From positions 1 to 55,193 of the forward strand of contig JAHWHY010000010.1 of the NCBI GenBank assembly GCA_019323015.1: DNA of 55,193 bases, in the 5' to 3' direction. Below are positions 40,070 through 47,951 of the stretch, piece by piece. Made by a program: the position numbers and the translations under genes. The notes under the pieces are model-generated. The model was not told the origin of the DNA, did no database searches, and saw only the letters and a program-made list of their open reading frames with translations. The number at the start of each line of letters is the position of its first letter. Within the stretch, counting starts at the first letter, position 1. The stretch is from Candidatus Woesearchaeota archaeon (GTDB lineage Archaea; Nanobdellota; Nanobdellia; Woesearchaeales; ARS49).

Positions 40070-40144
40070 CGTCCCTGGAGGGATTCGAACCCTCAACCTA
40101 CGGCTTAGGAGGCCGTCGCGCTATCCAGGTTGCGCTACAGGGAC
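40070..40144 (-). tRNA. tRNA-Arg (CCT), no intron
   Basis: 75 nt. Acceptor GTCCCTG/CAGGGAC with G73, D arm GCGC/GCGC with GG, anticodon arm ACGGC CTCCTAA GCCGT (anticodon CCT reads AGG), variable loop AGGTT, T arm GAGGG TTCGAAT CCCTC. Its first 10 nt overlap the 3' end of a LAGLIDADG gene whose stop codon is U8-A9-G10. A TTTTTTAAA tract 25 nt upstream, inside that gene, could be its own promoter. truD starts 7 nt after its 3' end. Confidence 0.95.
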
Positions 40145-41118
40145 TTTTTTTTGGCTATAAATTGTTGATACTTTAAAAAATGTCTGGAATTATTTGAACC
40201 GATCTCATTCATCCATTTATTGAGTTGTTTGCTGCCTTTTAGGATTAATTCGTTTTCTCTAAATCGTACTTTGAAATTTTTAGAAAGTAATTGTTTATTA
40301 ATCTGTTTTAATAAATGCGGGGCTTTCATATGTAATGAAATTATGGGATATGCTTTCTTTGCAGGAGTTTTGTCAAAGTATAAAGATCCATCCGTATCAA
40401 ATATGCCTTTTATTACATATTTCATTTTTTCCCAGTTTTCAGCTATGTTTTTTTCTATTTTAAGATTGATTTTTTTCCCTATGGGAAAACCTAATCTTTT
40501 ATTCATAAAAAGAATTAATTGTTTGTGACTAAATATGATTTCCATTCCTTTGCTGTCTTTTTTGTATTTAACGGCAACTTTTCTTTTAAATAACGTATTG
40601 ACGTTTTTTTTGTGATACATCAAATATTGTTTATCCAATTTCGCGTTTCCGCTTAGTCCAATCCACCACAAATTAACTTTAGTCTTATAGGTATAAGATA
40701 ATGCGCTTAACCATCCGTCCCCTAATAACGCGCCGTAAAATTCTAAGAATAAAGGAGAATTGATGTCTATTTTGAATTTGCCCGTAGTTTTCTTATTTTT
40801 AGCCTTGCCGCCGGCTATTTGTCTTTTTTTAATTTCTTCTGCGCCATATTTCTTAAGAATAGTGCAATACGTTTTTTTGCCGCCTTTTTTATTTCCCCAG
40901 TTCGCTTGCTGTTTATCCAAAATCTCTAATTTTTTAATTAAATTTTTAGGAATTATTTTTTCAGGGATATATCTTTTTGTATTATAAAACCAGTTTTCCA
41001 GGGTACTTTTCGGAATATTAATTCGGATAGATAATTCTTTCAAGCTACTGGCCTGATTCTGTTTCTTCAACTGCGTGCATAGCTTGCTTTTTGAATGTTT
41101 AGTCAATAAAATTCTCAT
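40135..41118 (-). CDS. LAGLIDADG endonuclease ending inside tRNA-Arg
   Basis: 327 aa from ATG 41118. An N-terminal helix-turn-helix (SSLKELSIRINIPKSTLENWF) precedes two LAGLIDADG motifs: LEFYGALLGDGWL (catalytic Asp134) and KYVIKGIFDTDGSL (catalytic Asp243). Both acids are intact. The last codons AAG TCC CTG TAG enter tRNA-Arg at its first nucleotide and stop on U8-A9-G10, exactly as for the gene before tRNA-Phe. Outside the two motifs the proteins differ greatly. ATG 41118 is chosen because a TATA box lies 22 nt upstream; an in-frame TTG six codons earlier lacks this. Confidence 0.85.
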   Translation of the reverse strand: MRILLTKHSKSKLCTQLKKQNQASSLKELSIRINIPKSTLENWFYNTKRYIPEKIIPKNLIKKLEILDKQQANWGNKKGGKKTYCTILKKYGAEEIKKRQIAGGKAKNKKTTGKFKIDINSPLFLEFYGALLGDGWLSALSYTYKTKVNLWWIGLSGNAKLDKQYLMYHKKNVNTLFKRKVAVKYKKDSKGMEIIFSHKQLILFMNKRLGFPIGKKINLKIEKNIAENWEKMKYVIKGIFDTDGSLYFDKTPAKKAYPIISLHMKAPHLLKQINKQLLSKNFKVRFRENELILKGSKQLNKWMNEIGSNNSRHFLKYQQFIAKKKSL

Positions 41119-41140
41119 ATTCTTTTGCAAAGACAAACAG

Positions 41141-41148
41141 TATATAAA
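41141..41148 (-). promoter_or_regulatory. TATA box for the second LAGLIDADG gene
   Basis: TTTATATA on the minus strand, 22 nt before ATG 41118. Its transcript could extend through tRNA-Arg into truD. Confidence 0.6.
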
Positions 41149-41211
41149 CTTTTCTCTATTTGGGCTAAACTGCAGGTGTTTTAAAAGAAGTTGTGGTATT
41201 GTTTTTAAAGT

Positions 41212-42453
41212 TTACCACTTTCTTTTTGTCTTGAAGATTTCCTGGAATATTGAGCTTATCCAGTTTGCTGTTGTAAAGTATGGTATGAATAAGAAGTATC
41301 CCACTGCTCCGATGATGTTTCTTGTTATTTTTTCATTGAATCTCTTGTGAGCGTGCAATATCAAGTAAAATCCCAGCACTGTTGCAAGGATTATTGGTAT
41401 CATTATTCTGAGGTTTTGTCCTAGAAGAATTTGTTGTAGTGTTGGGAATTCCAGTATTCTTGTCCAGAAATATCCTTTGATTGTTGCGCTTCTTATTGTG
41501 AATTCAATCATTTTATCCACGAAGTTGTATGCGATTATGCTTATGTTTGTTATAAGGGTTATCACGACAATTACGTTTATAGGCATCTGGAATGTTCCGA
41601 ATATTCCGTGTTTTCTTGAGAACATCATTGATCTGTAGTTCCACATGTTGTAGATATATCCTCTTGCCCATCTTATTCTTTGTTTCCAGAGCGTTTTTAA
41701 GTTTTGTGGAGCTAGTGTGTGTGTTGTGCTGTTTGTTTCCATCTCTACTCTGTAGCCGTTGTATTTTAGCCGCATTGCTATTTCCAGGTCTTCTGTCAGG
41801 TTGTTTCTGTCTTTTGTAAAGCCGCCTACTTTTCTCAGTATTTTTGTTCTGTATACTGATAATACTCCTGGTGTTATTGCCAGTGTTCCTAGCAATGCCA
41901 TTAATTTTCTTATGAAGTTGCTCATGATGTATTCAAAGAATTGTATTCTTTCTAGTATCTTGTTTGGGCTGTCTACTCTTACCCTGCTTATTACAGCGCC
42001 GACGTTTTGGTTTTCAAAATGAGGCACTACTTTGTGTATTGCATCTTTCTCTATTCTGCTGTCTGCGTCTACTACTGCAAAGAATTCTCCTGTTGCTTTC
42101 TCTATTGCTGCATTTACTGCACTGGATTTTCCGCCGTTTGCCTTGTTGATTAGTATTATGTTGTATCCTTTGTGTTTCTTGATTAGTTCTTGGGATACTT
42201 TTGCTGTGTTGTCTTTTGAGCCGTCATTTACTATGATGATTTCTATCTTCTCTTTTGGGTAGTCTGAATTTATTATAGAATCAACTGTTTTTTCTATTGT
42301 TTTTTCTTCATTATACGCAGGTATGCCTATTGTGACCTTTGGATGCCTCTTTAGTTTGGTCTTTTTTGGCTCCTCTGCGTGCAGTACACTGATCCATATG
42401 ATTGCAAGCCATAGTGTGAAGAACAATATGGCCCATAATATGTGCTGTAACAT
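41212..42453 (-). CDS. Processive family 2 glycosyltransferase, membrane
   Basis: 413 aa. N-terminal membrane helix (HILWAILFFTLWLAIIWI), GT-A domain with VTIGIPAYNEEKTI, IIIVNDGSKDNT, DxD in AVVDADS, catalytic TEDLE and the QxxRW motif in KQRIRWARG, then three to four C-terminal membrane helices. This is the layout of poly-N-acetylglucosamine, hyaluronan and cellulose-type synthases, which polymerise and extrude a sugar chain. The product here is unknown. There is no PilZ domain. I prefer ATG 42453 because CTTTAAAAA lies 22 nt upstream; ATG 42468 is an alternative. Confidence 0.85.
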   Translation of the reverse strand: MLQHILWAILFFTLWLAIIWISVLHAEEPKKTKLKRHPKVTIGIPAYNEEKTIEKTVDSIINSDYPKEKIEIIIVNDGSKDNTAKVSQELIKKHKGYNIILINKANGGKSSAVNAAIEKATGEFFAVVDADSRIEKDAIHKVVPHFENQNVGAVISRVRVDSPNKILERIQFFEYIMSNFIRKLMALLGTLAITPGVLSVYRTKILRKVGGFTKDRNNLTEDLEIAMRLKYNGYRVEMETNSTTHTLAPQNLKTLWKQRIRWARGYIYNMWNYRSMMFSRKHGIFGTFQMPINVIVVITLITNISIIAYNFVDKMIEFTIRSATIKGYFWTRILEFPTLQQILLGQNLRIMIPIILATVLGFYLILHAHKRFNEKITRNIIGAVGYFLFIPYFTTANWISSIFQEIFKTKRKW

Positions 42454-42617
42454 ACCTCTAATTGGCATATTTGCCTTTTTAAAGCTTGTGGTTATTTGGT
42501 TAGTGGTTTTTAGTTTGTAGTTATTCGGGAATTCGATATTCAGCAACTACTTTCTACGAACTACCTACTAATAACCACTTGATAACCTTTTTAAAGAAAG
42601 CCCTATTTTTTGTGTAT
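42454..42617. promoter_or_regulatory. Divergent promoter region with inverted repeat
   Basis: GTGGTTATT (42488-42496) and AATAACCAC (42570-42578) form an inverted repeat. Each arm is flanked outward by the same TTTTTAAAG TATA-like element, one serving each divergent gene. The interior holds several TAGTT/AACTA units (GTAGTT, CAACTAC, GAACTAC). It may be a shared operator for the glycosyltransferase and its divergent neighbour. Confidence 0.45.
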
Positions 42618-43289
42618 ATGGCTGGGAAGGATATTTATGCAGCAGTATTGCTTGGTATGAGTGTTGTTATCTTTCTAGTCATGATTCTGATGTCTTTTAT
42701 TTGGGGCAATACTGGCTTTGTTCCAGACATGATTGCATTTATTATTCTTTCAGTATTCTTTTACTTTACTTATGAGAAATGGAACTTGAACCTTCCAATA
42801 TATACTATATTGATTTTAGGATTTATTCCGCATGCCTTGGGTTTTATGGGATTTTATGGCTCTACACCTATTGGCATTTCCTGGGATCATTTAACACATA
42901 TACTGCCTATTTTTGCATTTGGTTTGCTGTTCTTTAATTTCCTTTACCAGTGGATGGACAGGAAGTTCTTTACTCAGAAGACTATTTTCTTGATTTTGGT
43001 TGTCTTGATGGCCGCTTCTGGCATTGGAGTTATTATTGAGCTTGTGGAGTTCTCTGGATTCATGGTTTACGGCTTTGGTGAAGGTGCTCTTGCATTTGGT
43101 ACAGGCGATGCCTGCCCAGGCCAGCTAGTTACATCTGTCGAAGAAATCGAAGCTTATGGTGTTGGCTGGTTCAATACAATGTATGATTTAGTCTGGAACT
43201 CTATGGGTGCCTTGGCAGCTGTTTTGATTATGATTCTTATTCATTATGTTATTCTAAAGCCTAGAAAGAATTTGTTTGATAGGTATTAA
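42618..43289 (+). CDS. Membrane protein, YjdF/DUF2238-like
   Basis: 223 aa with about six membrane helices. Conserved-looking polar motifs inside the membrane are SWDHLTHILP, IIELVEFSG and TMYDLVWNSMGAL, typical of the YjdF/DUF2238 group of unknown function. ATG 42618 is chosen because TTTTTAAAG lies about 21 nt upstream (leaderless). Divergent from the glycosyltransferase. Confidence 0.65.
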   Translation: MAGKDIYAAVLLGMSVVIFLVMILMSFIWGNTGFVPDMIAFIILSVFFYFTYEKWNLNLPIYTILILGFIPHALGFMGFYGSTPIGISWDHLTHILPIFAFGLLFFNFLYQWMDRKFFTQKTIFLILVVLMAASGIGVIIELVEFSGFMVYGFGEGALAFGTGDACPGQLVTSVEEIEAYGVGWFNTMYDLVWNSMGALAAVLIMILIHYVILKPRKNLFDRY

Positions 43290-43355
43290 TATGCAATTTA
43301 ACAGTATTTTTAGAGAATATAAAAACATATAAAGAAATAATGCCTTCTCTTGATC

Positions 43356-43823
43356 GTGACCATAAAAACATCAGATGATTTAAGAAAAGTTGTTGTCGAG
43401 GCAATAGCGGCCTCTGGAAAAAGAGCATCGCATGTTGTTTCATCAGGGCAGCCTCAAAAAAACGGCGATAAAATCATTTGTTATGAAAACACATGTTTAT
43501 GTCGTGCTGGCGTATACAAAATTATTGTGCAGCATTTTTATAAACATTTTAATTTAGACGATTTTGTTTCTTTTTCTTCAAGTCCTGCAGTCGATCAAGA
43601 AGATCGGGAAATTTCTGTTATTGAGGACATGTTGCGCAATGCAGGGGTTAAGGTTTCGCGGCGTTCAAGAATAAACATTTCTTTTGAAGTCCCTCCAGAA
43701 GAAGAGGCATTACGTAACGCAATTATTGTTTATTTTAAGGCTGAGCAAGAAGTTTGGCAAGCTAGTTGTGATTATCACAAAAAACTTGACGCTTTAAGAA
43801 AATCCAAGCCAGACATTAGCTAG
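43356..43823 (+). CDS. Hypothetical protein (155 aa)
   Basis: 155 aa, soluble, mixed alpha/beta by inspection, with VVVEAIAASGKRASHVVSSG and RRSRINISFEVPPEEEALRNAIIVYF. No known motif. GTG 43356 is preferred over TTG 43350 because CATATAAA lies 22 nt before it. It overlaps gatE by 8 bp at the 3' end. Confidence 0.55.
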   Translation: MTIKTSDDLRKVVVEAIAASGKRASHVVSSGQPQKNGDKIICYENTCLCRAGVYKIIVQHFYKHFNLDDFVSFSSSPAVDQEDREISVIEDMLRNAGVKVSRRSRINISFEVPPEEEALRNAIIVYFKAEQEVWQASCDYHKKLDALRKSKPDIS

Positions 43824-45651
43824 CCATCTTCCTCAGCATCTCAGAAATCTTCTTACCAGCAGCCTTTCCTCTTAACTTCTTCATTGCTTCTCCAATGAGT
43901 GCATTAAACTGAAGCCCTTTGTTCGCACTAACTATTTTCTTTAGTTCAGCTTCAAGTTCTTTGTCAGACATCATGTGATATTTCTCAATCACTGCAGATA
44001 CAGGCTTATTCTCTTTCAGAATATCAAGAACATTCTCTTTAGATATCTTGTCAGCACTTAATTCATCAAATAATAGTTCATAATCTTCTTCAGTTGGATT
44101 AATATCGATCTTAAACTGTCGTTTTACTATCTTGTCTGCTGTCATTACTATCTCTGCTATGTATGCTGCTTTGATTTTCTTATGCTTAACTACTAATTTC
44201 TCAAACAGCACTGCCTTCGGCGATTTAGCAGTTAGTATCGCCAGGTCTTTTCCTAGACCCATTTTTTCATATCTTGGTGCTTTATCCGTAATAAGTTCTG
44301 GTAATTTAATAGAACTAATCATTTTCTTTGTGATTTTGATAGGCGGTATGTCTGTCTCTGGATACATTCTTGCTGCTCCTGGCATCTGTCTTTCATAGCT
44401 TGTTGTATTGTCTGGATTTGCCTTCCTTACTTCCATTGGAACCCCATCAATTGCTTGATTAGCACGTTCATTTACAGCTACTAGTGCTTTCAAACACCTT
44501 TCTTTTTCATCTGCTACTATTGCAAACCCGTCTTGCTCTTTGCATAATAGTTCTTTTCTCAAGATATCTACTTCTCTGTCTGTTATTCCATATGCAGGCA
44601 GTTCATCTGAGTGGATTATGCCTCCTACTCCTGCAATTACTTTTGCTCTTTCAGAGAATTCTGTCCCTAGTCTTTTCTTTGGCAGTGTTTCTCTGCCTAT
44701 TAATCCTGCAAATCCATTTAGTTTTATTCCCATCACAGTATTTCCAGCTTGTAATGTTTTTGTGATTAGTTTTGCTCCAGAATTTTTCAATAATTTGCTT
44801 AAATCAACTGCTTTGTTATCAAATTTCTTTACTCTTCTTTTATGCAATTCTTTGTAAATGTCAACTAGGTTTACTTGTCTTTTAATCTCATTTTCAATTA
44901 GTGTGGGTATGCTCTTCAAATCTTGTGCTCCTTTTATCTCTACTCTGTTTCCTTCTTTGATTGACACATTGACGTCTTGTCTTATTGTTCCTATTCCTCT
45001 TTTTGCTTTTCCTGTGCTTCTTAATAGCATGCCTAGCTTCTCTGCAGTTTCTTTGCAGTGTTCAGGAGATATTATGTCTGGTTCTGTTGCTATTTCCATT
45101 AATGGTATTCCTAATCTATCTAACCGAAACACAACATGATCTTTTTCATTTTTTATTGGCCTGCAGGCATCTTCTTCAATAATGATTGTAGGAATCCTGA
45201 TTTTTCCTTCGCTGGTCTCAAGAATTCCATTCCTTGCAATTAATGCTGTTCTCTGAAATCCGGATGTGTTGCTGCCATCAACTACAGTCTTTCTCATCAC
45301 TTGTGCACCGTCTACAAAATCTCCTTTCAGCATCTTGCAGACTTGCAGTGCAGTTGAGAATGCTTCAGAATTGATGGGGTTTGGCGGCATCTCATCTAGC
45401 TCAACAAGGCAGTTTGTATCATAGTATCCTTCATAGACATAGTATTTCCCTTTCTCTGTTTCTTCTCTTGCTGCTATGTCTACTTTTCCTGTCTCTCCAA
45501 CTACTGCTCTTAGCCTTCTTTTCACAGTGAATTGCGGTTCATCATCTCTTAATGTGGTTGGACAACTGCAAAACAGTTTTCTGCCCTCTAATTGCTGGTG
45601 TATCTCTATTCCGCACCTGAATCCTAGTCGTTTGAGATCGGCCTTTTCCAT
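43816..45651 (-). CDS. gatE: Glu-tRNA(Gln) amidotransferase subunit E
   Basis: 611 aa. With GatD it converts Glu-tRNA-Gln to Gln-tRNA-Gln. It begins LGFRCGIEIHQQLEGRKLFCSCPT, the GatB/GatE cradle signature, includes CLVELDEMPPNP, RKTVVDGSNTSGFQRTALIA and a GAD-type insert around residues 300-400, and ends with the helical YqeY-like tail (LQFNALIGEAMKKLRGKAAGKKISEML). The start overlaps the upstream DUF504 gene by 28 bp. Confidence 0.95.
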   Translation of the reverse strand: MEKADLKRLGFRCGIEIHQQLEGRKLFCSCPTTLRDDEPQFTVKRRLRAVVGETGKVDIAAREETEKGKYYVYEGYYDTNCLVELDEMPPNPINSEAFSTALQVCKMLKGDFVDGAQVMRKTVVDGSNTSGFQRTALIARNGILETSEGKIRIPTIIIEEDACRPIKNEKDHVVFRLDRLGIPLMEIATEPDIISPEHCKETAEKLGMLLRSTGKAKRGIGTIRQDVNVSIKEGNRVEIKGAQDLKSIPTLIENEIKRQVNLVDIYKELHKRRVKKFDNKAVDLSKLLKNSGAKLITKTLQAGNTVMGIKLNGFAGLIGRETLPKKRLGTEFSERAKVIAGVGGIIHSDELPAYGITDREVDILRKELLCKEQDGFAIVADEKERCLKALVAVNERANQAIDGVPMEVRKANPDNTTSYERQMPGAARMYPETDIPPIKITKKMISSIKLPELITDKAPRYEKMGLGKDLAILTAKSPKAVLFEKLVVKHKKIKAAYIAEIVMTADKIVKRQFKIDINPTEEDYELLFDELSADKISKENVLDILKENKPVSAVIEKYHMMSDKELEAELKKIVSANKGLQFNALIGEAMKKLRGKAAGKKISEMLRKMAS

Positions 45652-45878
45652 AATTGTTCTCCTTTTTTCCTTACGATTTTTATTGCATGAAGAGGTATTG
45701 TCTTTTCCTCCCCAGCAACTTCAACTAACATGAAGTTTTCATCAATCTCTTTTATTGATGTAAATGGGAATTCAATGATTTCTTTCTTTAACCTGTCATA
45801 ATACCCGACAGTATAATCCTCAGGATTCTCGTTTTTGTCCCACTTGATTTTATTTAGTAATTCTTTTATTGGAATCAT
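45624..45878 (-). CDS. DUF504/UPF0248 family protein
   Basis: 84 aa: MIPIKELLNKIKWDKNENPEDYTVGYYDR ... EFPFTSIKEID ... IPLHAIKIVRKKGEQLWKR. This matches the small archaeal DUF504 family, in which IPLHRI and a terminal W-K/R are conserved; here HA replaces HR. It lies between gatD (4-nt overlap) and gatE (28-nt overlap), a placement suggesting a link with tRNA or translation. Confidence 0.82.
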   Translation of the reverse strand: MIPIKELLNKIKWDKNENPEDYTVGYYDRLKKEIIEFPFTSIKEIDENFMLVEVAGEEKTIPLHAIKIVRKKGEQLWKRPISND

Positions 45879-47179
45879 TGCTTGACAAACTCTTTTTCAT
45901 ATTCGAGTCTTTCAGAAATTTCCCCCACTAGGTTCTGTCCAAACATTTCCTTGGCTTTTTCTTTAGGATAATTGCTTAATAGCCATGCTAGTTTGATATA
46001 TGCTGTTTCTGTAGTCATGTCGCAGTAATTTCCCAGCACTCCTGCTTCGATGAGTTTTCTTCCAGGTGCATAGACATTCATGTCTATTCCTCCATAAACA
46101 GTCTGTGTTGCCATAACCACTACTGTTCCTTTTTTTATCAGGTCTTGTATCTCTTTCATTATTTGTGCATTTTCTTTTGTTATCTTGTCTGTCTCTGATA
46201 CAGGGGCGTGTCCTAGTCCTGTTCCGTCTATGACTAGGCCGTCATATCCTGAGAATGCTTTGAATTGTGATGCATACATATTTGGATGGCAGTATATTAT
46301 GCCTACTTTGATGTTTTCTTTCATAGGCAGTATCTGTGCTTTTTTCTTTGCAGATACTTTATTGAATCCTGTTCTTAGGTAGTTTGCTTGTTTTTTGTCA
46401 TAGTCTACTCGTGCCCAGGGCAGCACATTTATTGCCTGGAAAGCATCACGCCGACTTGAATGCATTTTTCTGCATTTTGTTCCTGGTAAAATCATGCAAG
46501 TTTCATCTTCTGTGTTTTCATGCATGCATACTGCCACTTCTGCAAATTTCTTGTTTGCTGCTATGAAAAATACTGCAGAGATGAGATTCAAAGCAGCATC
46601 AGAGCTGCCTCTGTCAGAGCTTCTTTGCGCTCCAACCAACATTACTGGTATTGATAAGTCTTTAAGCATGAAAGATAGTGCAGCAGAGGTGTAATGCAGC
46701 GTGTCTGTGCCATGTGTTATTATGACTCCATCAGTTCCTGCTTTTATTTCTTTGTCAACCTCTTTTGCTAGTATGTTATAATGGCCGAACCGCATGTCTT
46801 CTGACCACATGTTTGCAACTAATCTTGATTTGATATTTGCTATCTCTTTTAGTTCTGGAAACATTGCCAGTATTTCTTCTGGTGAAAATCGAGCTATTAC
46901 TCCGCCGGTTTCATAGTCTACTTTTGAGGCGATTGTTCCGCCAGTATGTAATATAGCTATTGTCGGAAGCCCTTTTTTCGACTTTTCCTTGGGCAATTCA
47001 GGTATTTTCTCTTTTTTCTTTCCTAAAGGCTTTATTTCTTTGACTCTTTTCTTGTCTATGCCCATGTTGTAGCCAGTATCCAACTTCACAACTACAAATT
47101 CCTTTTCTTCAGGCATTAGAACTCCCTCTATTTCCTCTTTCTCAACAACAACTTTTACTCTTTCTCCTGGTTTTGCCAT
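45875..47179 (-). CDS. gatD: Glu-tRNA(Gln) amidotransferase subunit D
   Basis: 434 aa. N-terminal SH3-like barrel (GERVKVVVEKEEIEGVLMPEE), then an L-asparaginase domain: IAILHTGGTIASKVDYETGGV (catalytic Thr), HGTDTLHYTSAALSFML (second Thr-Asp pair) and VGAQRSSDRGSSDAALNL. It supplies ammonia from Gln or Asn to GatE. First gene of the operon gatD-DUF504-gatE. Confidence 0.94.
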   Translation of the reverse strand: MAKPGERVKVVVEKEEIEGVLMPEEKEFVVVKLDTGYNMGIDKKRVKEIKPLGKKKEKIPELPKEKSKKGLPTIAILHTGGTIASKVDYETGGVIARFSPEEILAMFPELKEIANIKSRLVANMWSEDMRFGHYNILAKEVDKEIKAGTDGVIITHGTDTLHYTSAALSFMLKDLSIPVMLVGAQRSSDRGSSDAALNLISAVFFIAANKKFAEVAVCMHENTEDETCMILPGTKCRKMHSSRRDAFQAINVLPWARVDYDKKQANYLRTGFNKVSAKKKAQILPMKENIKVGIIYCHPNMYASQFKAFSGYDGLVIDGTGLGHAPVSETDKITKENAQIMKEIQDLIKKGTVVVMATQTVYGGIDMNVYAPGRKLIEAGVLGNYCDMTTETAYIKLAWLLSNYPKEKAKEMFGQNLVGEISERLEYEKEFVKQ

Positions 47180-47239
47180 ATTACTGGACTTAGAATTGCT
47201 TATTTATTAACTTTACTAAAATAAGAAGAAAAAAAGAAA

Positions 47240-47845
47240 TTAAAATTCAACTTTTGGTGCTGTTGCAGCTCCTTCGTCTGCTTCAAAGCTTTGTTTTCTC
47301 TCAAAGCCGAATATTGAAGCAATAAGGTTTGTTGGCACTTTTCTTACAGCGTTGTTGTAGTTTTTGATAGCTGCGTTAAAGTCTTTTCTTGCTACTGCAA
47401 CTCGGTTTTCTGTTCCTGCTAGTTCATCCTGCAGGCTCAAAAAGTTTTCAGTTGCTTTTAGCTGCGGGTAGTTCTCAACATTGATATTCAGTCCCTGGAA
47501 TCTGCTCACTACTGCATCGCTCTCTGCCAGTGCTGCCTGTTGTTGCTCTGGTGTCACTGCAGAAGATAATGCTTGTTTTGCTTTTGCTACCCCCGTTCTT
47601 AGTGCTGCTATTTCTGTCTGTGTTTCTTTCTCAAATGCTACTGCGCCTTCTACTGTGTTTACTAGGTTTGGTATCAGGTCCAGTCTTCTTTGGTACTGTG
47701 TCTCTACATTTGCCCAGCTCTCTGATACAGAGTTGTCTAAGCCAACTAGCTTGTTGTATCCCATCACAAGCCATAATATTAGTACAACAAGTATTACTCC
47801 GCCTACGATGAGCCAGATTTTTGTTTTGTTTGTTTTCTTTGCCAT
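47240..47845 (-). CDS. lemA: LemA family protein
   Basis: 201 aa. One N-terminal membrane helix (IWLIVGGVILVVLILWLVMGY) and a long helical domain with the family signature YNKLVGLDNSVSESWANVETQYQRRLDLIPNLVNTVEG and ENYPQLKATENFLSLQDELAGTENRVAVARKDFNAAIKNYNN. LemA and TPM proteins often co-occur, as here. SD GAGGTG precedes the ATG with a leader from a TATA-like TTTTTATATT. Confidence 0.92.
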   Translation of the reverse strand: MAKKTNKTKIWLIVGGVILVVLILWLVMGYNKLVGLDNSVSESWANVETQYQRRLDLIPNLVNTVEGAVAFEKETQTEIAALRTGVAKAKQALSSAVTPEQQQAALAESDAVVSRFQGLNINVENYPQLKATENFLSLQDELAGTENRVAVARKDFNAAIKNYNNAVRKVPTNLIASIFGFERKQSFEADEGAATAPKVEF

Positions 47846-47886
47846 AATTACACCTCAATTATGTGAATATAAAAAGTTTACCATCC

Positions 47887-47914
47887 GTTGACCTTTTGCT
47901 TTGCAAAAGTCAAC
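47887..47914. repeat. Palindrome upstream of lemA
   Basis: GTTGA-c-CTTTTGC-TTT-GCAAAAG-TCAAC, 12 paired positions with one bulged C and a 3-nt loop. A second, weaker repeat (AAATTTGC...GCAAATTT) lies just beyond it. It sits between the lemA TATA box and the TPM gene stop, so it may be an operator or a terminator of the TPM/Cdc48 transcript. Confidence 0.6.
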
Positions 47915-47951
47915 TTTGGGAAATTTGCCTATTGTTTATACTTTCGCAAAT

